Assembly (NCBI GenBank): GCA_946699065.1
Contig: CAMPDV010000098.1
Location: forward strand, 62,001-126,000
Length of the DNA stretch: 64,000 nucleotides
From: Loxodes magnus
Taxonomy: Eukaryota > Ciliophora > Karyorelictea > Loxodida > Loxodidae
Direction of reading: 5' to 3'
Made by a program: the position numbers and the translations under genes. Shown piece after piece: positions 36,662-48,420 of this stretch; the stretch's first letter is position 1, and each line of letters opens with the position of its first letter. The notes under the pieces were generated by a model. The model had not been told where the DNA came from. It saw only the letters and a list, made by a program, of their open reading frames with translations, and searched no databases.

Positions 36662-37599
36662 TATATATTACTAAATTAAAAAGTTTAAATTGGAGTTTAG
36701 TGAACTTGGAGGACTTTCAACCTCGTGTTCATAGGACCAGTTTGATAACCTGGCTGGAACCAGCTCCCTTCAGAACTCTTTCTTCAGTCGCCTTCGATTG
36801 TATACCACTTCGGTTTGTAGATTTGACCTCCTGAAGGATAAAATTAGTTACAGAATTCTCGTCTAATCTTATCCTAATATTAGTACTATTATTTTTCTTA
36901 TTATTTTCTATTCCAGTACTATTATTTAATTAATTTCAATTTCTAACATTGTCTATATTTATGTCCAGTTTGTTTGTATACAAAGTATCTTGGTTTATTC
37001 CTAATTCATTTCTTGTCTGGACTCCTCGGTAAATTAGTAGCTCCTTCTATGTCCATTGGATCTTGAATTGTCCTAACTTTTAATTCCTATTACTGTTGCT
37101 ACTTGCTGTTCTCTTCAAACACAGTTGTTCTCTGCTGCAGCAATCTCATTTCCCTGAAGAAAGTGTTTTGCTCTCAATCATAGACTTCCCAGAAGCTTTC
37201 TTTCCATTCCTTGAGCTCAGTAACTTGATTTTTTAGAGTTCTATTCTCTAATCGTAGCCTCTTTACTTCCTCCTTCAGGTCAGAGAATGCGACTAAAATT
37301 TATGGCTGTTCTTCCTGGAACTGTGGCATCACAAACTCTCGCACGGCTGCTGCTTCTTGCGTCTCCAGCACCTTTCTAGGTCTTTCCTCTTCAGTTGGTG
37401 TCATTGGGGTGGCCTTTTGGCGCTTTTGTCCCATCTTTTAGGTTGGTCTGGAAGTTCCTAGTTGAGTCTATTATTCTTGAAGGTTTTGAGAAGAAGATTA
37501 TTTTTAGGAAGAAGATGTGTGAGTTAAAGATGAGGATTCTTACTTTCTCTCCCCTTTTTAGGAGGTGGTATAAAAGCCTTTCTTGAACCCTTCTACCAT
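36662..37599 (-). CDS. Gag-like protein of copy f, open frame but damaged zinc knuckle
   Basis: An uninterrupted frame of about 313 codons begins MVEGFKKGFYTTS as in copy c. A Ser/Gln-rich region follows, then KRQKATPMTPTEEE, then a strong coiled coil (about residues 120-190). At the zinc-knuckle place it reads YFVYKQTGHKYRQC: His and last Cys remain, but both Cys of the first pair are Tyr, each explained by one G-to-A change. The C-terminus (SGGQIYKPKWYTIEGDW) aligns with copies b, c and e. No TGA stop lies inside the element after the conserved Trp codons. Confidence 0.7.
36750..36763 (-). other. Hairpin in copy f
   Basis: CTGG TTCCAG CCAG on the minus strand has the same stem as copies b and d, though farther (about 90 nt) from the 3' end. 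Confidence 0.35.
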
Positions 37600-38340
37600 T
37601 TTTTTCTAGTAACTCGGCAATTGATAATAGTTTTTCCTTTGATTTTAAGATCCAAGCGCAATCTCAGCATTATAACTAATAAGATCACAGATGAATTAGT
37701 ACTAATTTTCAACATCGTTTTAATCAAGTTACTAGAATTGATAAAATTATCCCAAAAATAGATTTTAATAATAGCTTCTTGTTTCCAAATCCTATAGTTT
37801 ATAAATTTTAAAGAGTAATCGTTATTGTTAATCTTATTCACTTCTTTTTAAACGTTAATTTAATGTAATACTTAATGGAAAATGATCAGTATGCAAACCC
37901 GAATCTTGGATAACTTTATAGTCAACGAAATAATCAGAATTTAAATGTTAAGTTGCCAAGAAGTAGTCATTACAATAACATTAATTATTCGCTCTATGAA
38001 TAAATGTGTTGGACTCATTATCATTTAAAACTATTAATTCATTTGCTTCTATAAAGTCTAGTAATCTTTAAGTATTATTATTGATTTGAGATTAATTATT
38101 ACCGTAGTTAGGAATTAAGGCATTAAAGTCGCCACAAAGGATAGTAGGGTTTTGGTCACTATTATTTATGATATTATTAAGGTATTCATATGCAATGTCC
38201 TTATAAATATTTGACTTTTAGTTTATAGGCAAATAGATAGTCTAATCTAAATTTCATTTAAGAAATTAGTAAATAATTGGCTGCTTGTAGCTTACTTAAA
38301 ATATATTAGATTGAAAGTAACAAAAACATGAATAAATATA

Positions 38341-41300
38341 AATTTAAAGTTATTATAATTAGTATTTTGCTAAAATAGATAATTTAAGCTTTCCAAATCT
38401 TTAGCACTTTATAGGAAAAAACTCTCTTAGTTGTATCTTCCAGTAAATAAGCAAATGCTAGCATATTTAAAAAATCAATAGTGCCAAAGAAAAGATTTCA
38501 ATACTAGCTTTAATAATGACTAAATAATTATATAAATATAACAAATAAAGCATTCTTCTTTTGATAATACCAATAGAATCCCTACTATAATCTGATTTAA
38601 AAATACAAATAAAATGTAAAATTTTGAGGATAAAACAATAAGAAACGTTGTAATAGATTTAAAGAAAAGAATATAATAAATATTTACTTACTTAGCAATT
38701 TATAAATGAAGTCTTTTATTTAAAATTAAGATAGCATAACCTTATTATACTTGTTAAATTCTCTATATTAATATATAATGGTTCATATTTAAGGGTTTTT
38801 CTTCTTTTTTTGTTTTAAAATCACTATCGTTAAAGTTTATCTTCTTCTTAATCTTCATACTAAAAGTTCTATTTCTGTGTTACTAAAAAAATTTATTTCC
38901 ATTATTAAATTTCTAAAATACTTCTTAAAAAATTGTAGGCTTAGTTTTAAAACAGATTAAATTGATATCTATAAGGTAAAACCAAATAATAATAAGAGGT
39001 GTATAATTGCATATAACAAATGACTATTTATTAATTTAAGGTTTATTTTTATTTATAAAGCCTTTTATTTTAATGAGATAGATTATTCTTCTTATAACTA
39101 AGGATGCTTATTATAACTTTTATTATTATCAGTCTTATTTCTTAAATAAATGGGCTTAACTTAAAGATAGCAATAGATTAAGATAAACATTATGAAGTTT
39201 ATAGATTTTTCTATTTTAGATAGTTTATTAAATTATAAGATGAAGATACTAAAACTATTAAAATAATTCTTTAGTATGCTGGATTTAATAAAGTAGACTA
39301 AGTTGCTAAATGCAAATCAATAGCTTCTTTTTTGTATCAAAAAAGAATTATGTACCTGAATGTATGATTCTCTGTGTTAAATAATATGCTATATATAAAA
39401 CTACTCAACTTAAAAATAACTAAATATCTTATAGTATACATCTTAAATATTTTCAAAATTATTAAAATCTCTAAATATTCTTTACTTTAATATCTCAAAT
39501 TTTAGCATAATTATTAAAATAGCTTAAAAAAGTATCTCTCAAAAAATGTATATCATTTAATTAAGAGAACTTACAAAATAATTGACTTTTAAATCAATGA
39601 GATATTTAATTATTTTTCTTTATTATATCTTTTGGTATAAGATTGAATATTCTAATATAGAGCTTTTAAATAATATTCATTAAGCTGATGTTTTTAATAA
39701 TTAAGAATAAAAATTTAGAAACATTTGTATTTAGCAATTTACTTAAGATCCAACTTATTTTAAATCTATTTAGTTTTATAGTGTGTTTTTATACGTTAAT
39801 ATTGCTTGGTATGCTATGATTTATTACATTCATTTAAATTTTAGTTATCCTAAATTTTATTCTTCGTTTTAACTTAGAAAAACTAAACAGATAAAATAAA
39901 ATTAGGAATAAATAGTTACAAATTATTTTAAAATATACTAAAATTCATTATCTATTTGTTTACTTGAAGTGGTTAGCATTTTAGCTAAATATGTGATTAA
40001 ATTGGCTTCATTTTAATTAGATTTTTCTTTTTTTTATTTTACTAGAAGATTCTTCAATTTTTTTAATGTGCTAGTTAAATTAAAATCTGCATAAGCTAGT
40101 CGCTTTTCATTTAAAGAAGAATTAGATAAATCTATATTCTGCTTGCTTCTTCTTATATATAGTTAATTTCTTTTATCTCCATTTTACATCTCTTTTATCT
40201 CATAAATTTATATATTATTTTATGAATTATTTAGCTAACAAAGAAATAAGTTAAGTTTCTAACCTTTATTTATACCCTATAGCAGCATTTATTTAGATCA
40301 TTAGTATTTAGTTTAAATATATTATGCAATTAACATCACTAAACTTATATACCTTTACCTAAAGTTGAAGACTTAATATTATTTTCTTTATAGCTTTGAT
40401 TGATATTTCAGTTATCTTTTCTTATATTTATTATTTATTTATTCTTAAGCTTTTTTTTAATATAATGAAGATTGGTTTTTAAGAAGTTTGGTTATAATCT
40501 TTATAAAAGTTAGGTTACTTTAATTAATAGAAATTAATGGTTTAATTATTAAGTTTTTATTAGATTAGTTTAAATTAATTATTATTTTAGCTTTGGTTTA
40601 AGTTATTATTAATAATAGTGTTACTTTATATAATTATCTAAATTTCCTTAGCTTTTAATACTTTAAATAATATTTCTATTTCTTTTAATTAAATGTTAGG
40701 ATTATATCTTCCCTACTATTCTTTAATAGCTACTAATAAATTTAATTAGCTTTTAGCTTCTTAAGATATTAAATTAAAAGTTGATTAGTTAGTATAATTA
40801 AAGTTACTATCCCCTTTAGGCTTCCTTTATCAATTTTGATTTAAAATCTTAGGATTTATCTTTTATTGCTTTTATAAAAGTACTTTGAATATAATTTTCT
40901 TAACTTGGTTCTATAGTAATTTAAACTTATTTGCTAATTTCTTATAAAATAGTTTATTATATTAAGAGTTTCTTCATTAGACAGCCAACTATTATATGAG
41001 TATGATTATTTTTACTTAGCTATAAGATTTAACCTTACTATTTAAGTATTTAATATGCTTAGATTTATTTCCTTCCTCTTAATCAAACTTTTATATTTCT
41101 TACCTACACTTTATTTTAAGTAAAAGCATGAAAATAGCTGGAGAAATAACTTTTCTCTTATCTCTATATTCTCATAATCTTAATTTACTTAGATAGAATA
41201 TTCAAACTGATTTTATCTGGCTAGCTATTACCAATATGAGAATAAAGCTTAAAGGTTTGATTAAAGTAGATATAATGAAAAATTAACTAGAAATAGAATC

Positions 41301-41628
41301 AAAAAACAAAGCGATTAAATGTTGATTGGTATAATAAAGAGATAATTATCTCTTTGTAAGTACTTGATCTAATGATTAATGCTAGACTATTAATAAAATT
41401 ATCTTTAGCATTCTTTAATTTAATAACCTTTAGCTTTGGAAATAAGAATAAGGATTAAGAGATATATGGATCTTCAGTTTATAATAAATCATTTTAAATC
41501 AGCTTTTGGAAATTAATATATTGAGCTATTCTGTTTTATTTTAGGCCTTTTGCTTTAATAATTCCAATCAAAGCTTTAGAAAGATCTTAGATTTAATTTT
41601 AAAGGAATTAATTAAAATTCATTTATAA
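38341..41628. other. AT-rich region without recognised genes
   Basis: Long TGA-poor frames exist on both strands, but composition alone can explain them. I found no domain, repeat or RNA. Confidence 0.4.
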
Positions 41629-41700
41629 CCTCTTATGGTGTAATGGCGAGCACCTTGGACTCTAAATCCAATGATCTGAGTTGGAATCTCAGTAAGAGCA
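41629..41700 (+). tRNA. tRNA-Gln with anticodon CUA (reads UAG)
   Basis: A full cloverleaf is present: acceptor CCTCTTA/TAAGAGC (41629-41635, 41693-41699), D arm GTG...CAC with TAATGG in the loop, anticodon stem TTGGA/TCCAA around loop CTCTAAA with anticodon CTA at 41662-41664, and T arm CTGAG TTGGAAT CTCAG. The D loop and anticodon loop closely follow eukaryotic tRNA-Gln. A CUA anticodon pairs with UAG, matching the Gln reading of TAG seen in every gene here. Oddities: the 1-72 pair is C:C, and the T loop has G at the place of the usual C56. A weak 1-72 pair favours glutaminyl-tRNA synthetase in bacteria; here it may be that or early decay. No intron and no encoded CCA. Confidence 0.85.
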
Positions 41701-41704
41701 TTTT
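41701..41704 (+). terminator. Pol III terminator of the tRNA
   Basis: TTTT directly follows the discriminator base of the tRNA. Confidence 0.7.
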
Positions 41705-43177
41705 GAAATAAAATTCTTAAATCTAACTAATTTAGATATTAAGCATTTGTATATATGAAAGCATTCAATTATTTATTTAAGCCAAATAATTATATGCTAT
41801 ATCTTCTATATTTCGCTGAGTTTGCCAATGATTTTTTATTTACAAGTAATAAAATTAAATAGGAATATAAATAAACATTTTAATTATCCTTAATCCTTAG
41901 CTAGTTTAATCTATTTAAAGCAAATGACAAATAAAATTAAATCTCTAACTATTATCTAATTTTTTAATCTAGCTACTTTATACTATTCTTTCTTATAAAA
42001 TATAGAAATAAAGGCTCTTTTAAAAATTAGATATAGGAAATAGTACAGCTAATTAAATATAGCAAGCTAAGAAGTTTAGAATTAATTATATATTACTTTA
42101 TTACCTAAGATTTAATTAATAAAAATAGATTTCCTTAGTTATAAATCTAACTTAAGATATAATAGTTTAGGTATATTATAGATAATTAGGTTATAATATC
42201 CAAGCTATTTGCTTCCTATGTTTAAGAAATAAAATACAAATCTATAAATCTAAATTTTGGGATTAAATATCAGAAACTTTAGTAAAATCTTTGCTACCTG
42301 CTTCCTTTTTATTGGAATTAATTTAGTTTTCTTAATATTCATTTTCATCTTTTAAGAATAAGACTCTAAAGAATCTAAATCAGAAGTGTTTTCTCTTTGA
42401 TGAGGTATCATTTATAAAAAAATGCTTCCACAATAAATTTTTTGTATTCTCTTTTTTATAAATTTTCTTGAGAAATTAAATGCAAAAATATTTTGATTGG
42501 TAATTTCCCTAATCTTGGTAAGTTTTGTCCAATGACTTTCATTCTGTTAATTGATTATATGAAAATAGATAAGAATTAAATATATATGATTTTTTAGGTA
42601 TTAATTTAAATATAAAGTAAAATTATTTATATGACTGTTTATTTAATTATAGTTCATTCAATAATATACAAGATTAATAAATCATTTAATATTAATAAAT
42701 TTCCTTTAACTTATATAAGAATAAATAAACTAATATACTTATCTAAGGGTACTTTAGTTATTTCTTATTAATCAAACTTGGAATTTAATATATGGACTAT
42801 AAGTCTCTTTACTAAGCTTAAACCAATCTTAAAGTATCCTTTTATTATTTAATCAATTTAATTCTTCAACTTTTTAGGATTTCTTTTATAAAAGGATTTA
42901 CTTATCATTCCTTCTTTAGGTAACCAAATAAAATGATTATAAGATTCTTTTAATTAATAGCTTATTAATTTTATAACAGTAACTAAGTTATCTATTGGCA
43001 GTATATTAACCAGCTCATTAGAAAAATAAACAATCATAAGTATAAATCTATCAAATAATAAGCTTTTTATCATATTTTTAGCAAACCATCATGACATTAT
43101 ATTCATTTAAAAGCTTTTAAATCTTTATAACAATTAACAGGCTAAATAAGTGACTGAGACAAAGTCTTAGGGCTATA
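41705..43177. other. AT-rich region
   Basis: A plus-strand frame stays nearly free of TGA from about 42370 to 44100, but it has no motif and overlaps the minus-strand ORF below. Confidence 0.35.
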
Positions 43178-44086
43178 TCATTTTAATTATTTATTCCATT
43201 TATTTAAAGGAATGGAATTAGAATATTATGATATAAAGAAAGAAAAATGGTTATACCATACGATTATATTTGACTCTAAAAAAGAATTAAACTGAAGTTA
43301 TCTTTATATACCTAATGAATCTTTAATAAGTATATTTATAAGAAAAAGTATAATAACGTTGCTACCTTTTATTATACTAAATAGCATGCTAACTTTAAAT
43401 TAAATCTTAGATAAAGTTATATATAATTTAAGCTATTTTATTTCAAAGAACTAAGATTATTATGAAAATATATTGTTGAAATATAATGGTTATACCCACT
43501 TTTTTTAGCTCGATAGATAAAATATGAGACCTCTATAAAATGACACTACTATCACTACCAGGAGCCCAAAAAATAATTCTTAAGAAAAAGTTTGTTATTG
43601 ATTATCCAGCTTTTGTTCACTTTCTTCAGATTATAAATTATTTTCTTGTAATTACGTATTTTGGATATTTTCTTGAAGCTTCTCGTTATAATTTCTAGCT
43701 AGGAAGGTTTTATTTTACGAGTACACATATATTTTTTGCTTTGCTGCTTAGCTTTCATAAGAATTCTCTTCATTATCCTTGGAAACTCTTATTTTATATT
43801 ATTATTTATTCTAAGGTTGTGAATCTAAAGATTCTGATTCTTTTCGCTTTCTTTGCTTAAAAAGAGGGCTTTACTCCAAGTTTAACTTAGGAGTTTACAA
43901 TAATTTCTCCCTCTCAATAATATCTGCATTCTATTAGCGTTTGACTCCTAGCAAATTTATTGAAAACTACTTTTAATTTTCCCTTTCCTTGTATGTTAGA
44001 TTTTAGATTAGACTCTTATTATATTCCTGTTTCTTTTAGGATATAAGCAAATATCTTTCCACTTTAATAGTTTCTCCTTGGTCCAT
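43178..44086 (-). CDS. Possible small hydrophilic protein
   Basis: From ATG (44086-44084) the minus strand is open to TGA 43180-43178. The first 165 residues look genuinely coding: charged, Gln/Glu/Lys/Asn-rich, with a basic stretch KQRKRKESESLDSQ followed by a probable coiled coil. That layout would suit a DNA-binding or cytoskeletal protein, but no family is recognised. The remainder is AT-rich and hydrophobic, may be untranslated, and an intron or earlier stop could be missed. Confidence 0.4.
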
Positions 44087-45866
44087 TTTTACACTATTGA
44101 AAGCTTGATGCTAATAAGGTTTTAAATGATAAGTATAAAAAGAATTATAATTTTAGATATTCAATTTATAAATTTAGCTTTAGCTACTAAATCTAATTCA
44201 TTTCTTCCAGTCTTTTAGAATCAAAGAGTTGCATTCTTATAAGATTATTTAACTATTAAGGTAGCTTACTAAGAGATAAACTTACAAAGGATTAAGGAGC
44301 TTGTAGCTAAGATCTGGCACATAAATAACTTAAAAATTAGTAAATTAATTACTATTTAGTTTGAATAAGTCCATCATTTAAATAAGCAGCTTTAAATAAA
44401 ATCCTAATCATAAGCATTTTAGTTAATACTAGAATAATTAAGAGCTTAAGTTAGTAAACATAGACAGTTAGATTTTAAATTTCTAAGTTTATGGTGTCTT
44501 TACTTAAGGAAAGGTACCATTTAAATTCCTTTAAGAGATGACTTAAATATAAGTATTGATAGGGGAGGCAATACAACTATTGATGCTTTATATTATTGAG
44601 TTAAAAAATTATTAAGTTGGTGATAAAATAAAAGTAAGAGAGATATAAAGGGGTATGTAGAATATCCTTAATTCACTCATTTAGGATAATTAATTTTATT
44701 TATTTAATAGTTTAATTAAATTGAAGTTAGATCAAAGCATTATATTATACAATTAATAAAGTCCTATTGCTAGATAACTTATTAGATTAGGTATAACAGG
44801 TTTTTATATAAAGCCTTATCTTTTAAAATAGTAGTTGGATTATTATAATTAGATATTTCTTTGTATGCCATTAGATTGCTATTAATAATTCATTAGTCTA
44901 TTATCAAATAAGCTAGGCTAAAAGACTAAGGTATATAAGAAATAGGAAGAACTCTAATTTGGTTTTAAGTTAGGTTATCCTAGTAATTTTATTAAACCTT
45001 ATTGAAAGTATCTAAAGATGTATATAAAGCTTAAATTAATATATATCTACTTAGGGATTAAAACTAGCAATTCATTATAAAATATTAAAAAGCTAAAAGT
45101 ATTTTTGGTAAAAAGAAGCATATTTGTTGTAAGTAAAAGCTCCATATAAAGATAATCTTATGATGAAATATCTATAATAACTAACTATTTAAGAGTAAAA
45201 TAATTAACTAACTTTGCTAAGAGAATGTAGGATGCCTTATAATATTAATATATTAATATATTTTATAAAGCATATTATATTATTATGTAATATATCTATG
45301 GGTATGCCATCTGTTCTTAACGATATGTAATAACAAACACAAACAACCAAAGAAAATTAATACTAAAAGAGGAAAAGGAAATAAAAGACTTATTCCTATA
45401 AAAATTATTGTATTTCAAAGAACTTAATTATCTAAGGATTTAATAATTAAACCATATATATCAAATAAAATACCTTTAATATAAAAAATTAATTGAGAAA
45501 GAAATAAAAAATTAAATAAAAATAAGGATAAAAAGCTATAAAAGTTAGTTACAGTTAAGATAAAATATCAATATAATACTTAAAACCAGAAAAATATAAA
45601 CTTAATCAGAAAAAATAAAGAAAATAATAAATATTTAATTTAAAATATAACTAAGAATATAATATAATAAACAAACTATTTTATTCAAAGTTCTGTATGA
45701 TCATTAAAAATATATCCATTTATATATTTGACAAGGTTTGTTTAGATTATTTTAATTTTTAGAAAAGGTGGATTTGAGTAAGAGAAATAAAATCAAATAA
45801 TTTATAAAATTGAGTACAAATATAAGATAAATGTAGAAGGATTTACTTTATGTGGCTTATATAAAA
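44087..45866. other. AT-rich region
   Basis: No feature recognised. Open frames on the plus strand are long but carry no motif. Confidence 0.4.
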
Positions 45867-45896
45867 TATTAACCCTTTTAAAAGATAGAATTTTAA

Positions 45897-46195
45897 ACTA
45901 AAAGAGTTTTTGGACTGCAACTTCTTGCAGTTTAACGACTCCAACACTCCCTTCATGGGATAACGGGGATATCCTGTTGCTTTCGAAAAGCAGCTGCCAG
46001 GGAGCTCCATCGCTATGGGCAGCCAGGCTTCAAGCCCCTACCAGGAGTGGATAATCAAGAGGAAGGCGTTCCCTTGCAAAGGTTGACTTTGACCAGGGAC
46101 TTTCTCAGCGACAGGAAAGGAACTTGTTCCTAGCCATAAAACCAGAAAGTATGATTCAGAAGGTCAATCTCAGCTCCCGCCATCTTTTTAATTAT
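45897..46195 (+). repeat. Repeat C, copy 2, with perfect 30-bp target-site duplication
   Basis: A GC-rich 299-bp element lies between identical 30-bp direct repeats (45867-45896 and 46196-46225; they start TATTAACCCTTTTAAAAGAT). It is rich in short stems: ACTGCAA/TTGCAGT, GCTTT CG AAAGC, GCTGCC/GGCAGC and AGGAAC/GTTCCT. It ends CATCTTTTTAATTAT with a T-run. It aligns with copy 1 at 22.1 kb. Long perfect duplications plus a structured body suggest a recently moved SINE-like element of RNA-gene origin. Confidence 0.85.
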
Positions 46196-46225
46196 TATTA
46201 ACCCTTTTAAAAGATAGAATTTTAA

Positions 46226-48000
46226 TATTAAGAGATTAACTGAATTTTTATGATAACATTTGTAAGTATAAAAAAGCAATGAATCTGAAATGAAAATGAT
46301 ATAGGTATTTCAATAAATGGTATAATAAATAAAAATAATACTTTATATAAATAATATAATTATTCTCCTTTAGTTGTATCTTATAGTTTCTATGATGAAA
46401 AGAAGATACAATATATTCTTAGATATTTAAATATTAGAAAATAGTAAAGAATATCTGATCAATTTGCTATATTTTAAATAAAATGTATACACTAATTTTG
46501 TAGAATAAGAAAACCTTAAAAATTATATTTGTATAAAGGAAAAATGATACTTGCAAATTGGAAGTATAAAATAATCAAGTCATCTTGCATTAAAGCAATG
46601 CCCCAAAAATTAATAATAAAATAATATAATTTAAAATAGTAAGATGAGGAAGAAAAAATTAGTGAACTAAATATAAAATAGTTAGTGAAATAAACTGATT
46701 GCTTTACTAAAGGCTTCAAATAACTTTATTTTCTCATGATTAAACTTCTCAATAGCATTTAAATATAAATTGTTAACTTGAACTTTACTTCTTTTCATAT
46801 CCTTTTAAACTAACTAGAATAAATATAGATAATTATAGCACTATAATTTTCATAGAAAATTGAAGAAAAGAGGTATAAGAATTATATTTGGATTTATATA
46901 TAAATTTTGATAACTTTTAATAATATAAAAATAAAAGTAAGTCTGGTTTCTAAATTTCATCTAGTTAAGCTTCTATATTCATATGTTTATAAAGAGTTTA
47001 TTTATTTAATTGGAAAAATAAATACAAGCAATCTAAAAATAGCTATATATAATCTGATTTTGTAGTTAAGGTATTAATTTTCTCTTTAAATACTTAGAAA
47101 ATCAAGAAATTTCATTAATACCTTTATTAAGCAGAAGTAAGCTTGATTTTAATATAAAAGATAGCCCTTTAACAATCATTAGCTATTCTTATGTGTAGTA
47201 GTAGCCAATTAATCATCAGAATATAAAAACTTTTTAATAATTATATAATTTAAAAGAAGATAGATAATAAACCTGTTAAATGATCTAATACATATTTCAT
47301 TTCTCTTTGAATAAAAAATAATTTTAATAAAAAATAAAAATTTGATATTAACTAAAAAAGACTTAACTTTTTGCTTCAAAAGGATTAAGATTTTATATGC
47401 TTAAATTAAAAATTCCTTTCATTCTTATTTGAATACTTATAGCATGCTAATTTACCCTTTCCTATATAATTAATACTAGAAATCCTCTTATAAATCTTTT
47501 AAATTTTAAATTTTTTGCCTTTCTATAGAAAATATTTGTTAGTAGATTTACAATTTCTTCCATTTTTATTCCTAATTCCTTATTAATTATTTATCTATAC
47601 TGTATTTTATTTTATTCTTTAGTTAAAACGATAGCTACACTTAAATCATTATATATCAAATCTCATATATAGCTTGGCAAAATTAATATTAAGATAGTTT
47701 TAATAAAATCTTAATGAATAATAAATTATAAAATACTCTAACGTGAAACTTAGTTCCTACAATCTAAAATTAACTCTTCTTTTTAATGCTTTATTTTGCT
47801 TTAGTTCAAATGTTTTAATTTTGGCTTTCTTTTGTGAATTTTTAAATTTAATTAATATTTTTCCTATCTAATTTATATTCTCAGATATTTATATACTTAA
47901 AAATAATTAAAAATCACTTCTCACTTTTAAACTTTAAACCCTTTAATCTTCTATTAGAAAAATTAAGATATTTAATTTTTATTATTATATATAATATAAA
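46226..48000. other. AT-rich region
   Basis: No gene or repeat recognised. Confidence 0.45.
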
Positions 48001-48420
48001 ATGGATATCGGCCACGTCAGACAAATTAGTAGGTAATCTGGTGCAGTGTATACTGCATTGCGAGTAATCTCGCACTAGATGCCACCACTGGAAAGGGTGG
48101 ATAAGCTCTGTTGAGACATACCTAACTTACCCCGAGGGTTCTCTCTAGCAGTATGAAAGTTTGACTGACGGGCCTTCTAATTACCTTTTAATAACTAATT
48201 CTTATTTGGACCTTATTCAAGAAGACTGAAGCATTTGACTCAAGATTTAAGGATAAATTTTGATAAGAAGATTCCCCATTTGGAGAAGCTGACATGATTC
48301 ATCGGACCTCTAGAATTTTAACAAGAAACATGAGAACATTTTCCTTAATATTAAATATTAATATTGAAAGAGATGCGCACCAATGAGATGCTACGTGCTC
48401 TATAATAATATTAATTAATT
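48001..48420 (+). repeat. Repeat B: structured RNA-like head joined to the repeat-A tail
   Basis: The head (48010-48174) is described separately as an RNA fold. The 3' half resembles repeat A: CGGACCTCTA...TTTTAACAAG parallels TGGACCTCTAACAAG, and the end TGCGCACCAATGAGATGCTA is the A tail with small changes. Different heads on one tail is the pattern of SINE families that share the retrotransposition signal of one LINE. Confidence 0.65.
48010..48174 (+). ncRNA. Structured RNA or RNA-derived SINE head, about 165 nt
   Basis: A closing stem pairs GGCC(48010-13)/GGCC(48171-74), CGTCAG(48015-20)/CTGACG(48065+100 to 48170) and CAAA(48022-25)/TTTG(48160-63), with one bulge and one A.A mismatch. 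Inside is a near-perfect three-way junction: TCTGGT(48037-42)/ACTAGA(48074-79), hairpins GCAGT/ACTGC and GCGAG/CTCGC with four-base loops, and only a three-base linker. CCACC/GGTGG and ACCC/GGGT hairpins follow. A fold this regular in AT-rich DNA is not chance. It does not match tRNA, 5S, U6, SRP or RNase P signatures that I know. Whether it is a free RNA gene or only part of repeat B cannot be told. Confidence 0.55.

Larger units (their letters stand above)
36662..37607 (-). mobile_element. Gag-like single-ORF retroelement, copy f, nested in LINE L2
   Basis: AGTAACTYGGCAA (Y = T at 36649-36661, C at 37608-37620; one mismatch) flanks the element. The interrupted L2 codons (LPSY) are duplicated on both sides, which proves insertion into the LINE ORF. 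On the minus strand the element begins with an A-run and ATG (37599-37597). The age order is clear: L2 first, then copy f. Confidence 0.88.
34071..38330 (-). pseudogene. LINE copy L2, 5'-truncated, split by a Gag-like element
   Basis: On the minus strand the order is partial endonuclease (CGDFNALIPNYG, NNQCYCNDY, HTDHFPLS; about 38330-37850), the linker ending LPSYQ (about 37620), then after the insertion the rest of the linker and reverse transcriptase from 36660. The transcriptase has KATGNDGLKAELIKYGG, WRPIALLNCLLK, NGVLQGSSHAPVLAILYYD and AFADDL with the Asp pair near 35460. The C-terminal CLCG...H...C and a Glu/Gln tail follow. It is clearly the same family as L1. The part before GDFN is incomplete, consistent with 5' truncation at insertion. 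AATAAATATA at 34061-34070 and 38331-38340 may be the duplication, but it is low complexity. The transcriptase frame is largely open, so decay is mild. Confidence 0.82.

Noticed and set aside
48001..48400. Open frame through repeat B starting ATGGATATCGG
   Set aside because: It needs several TGA-Trp codons, has no homology, and lies across a strong RNA fold.
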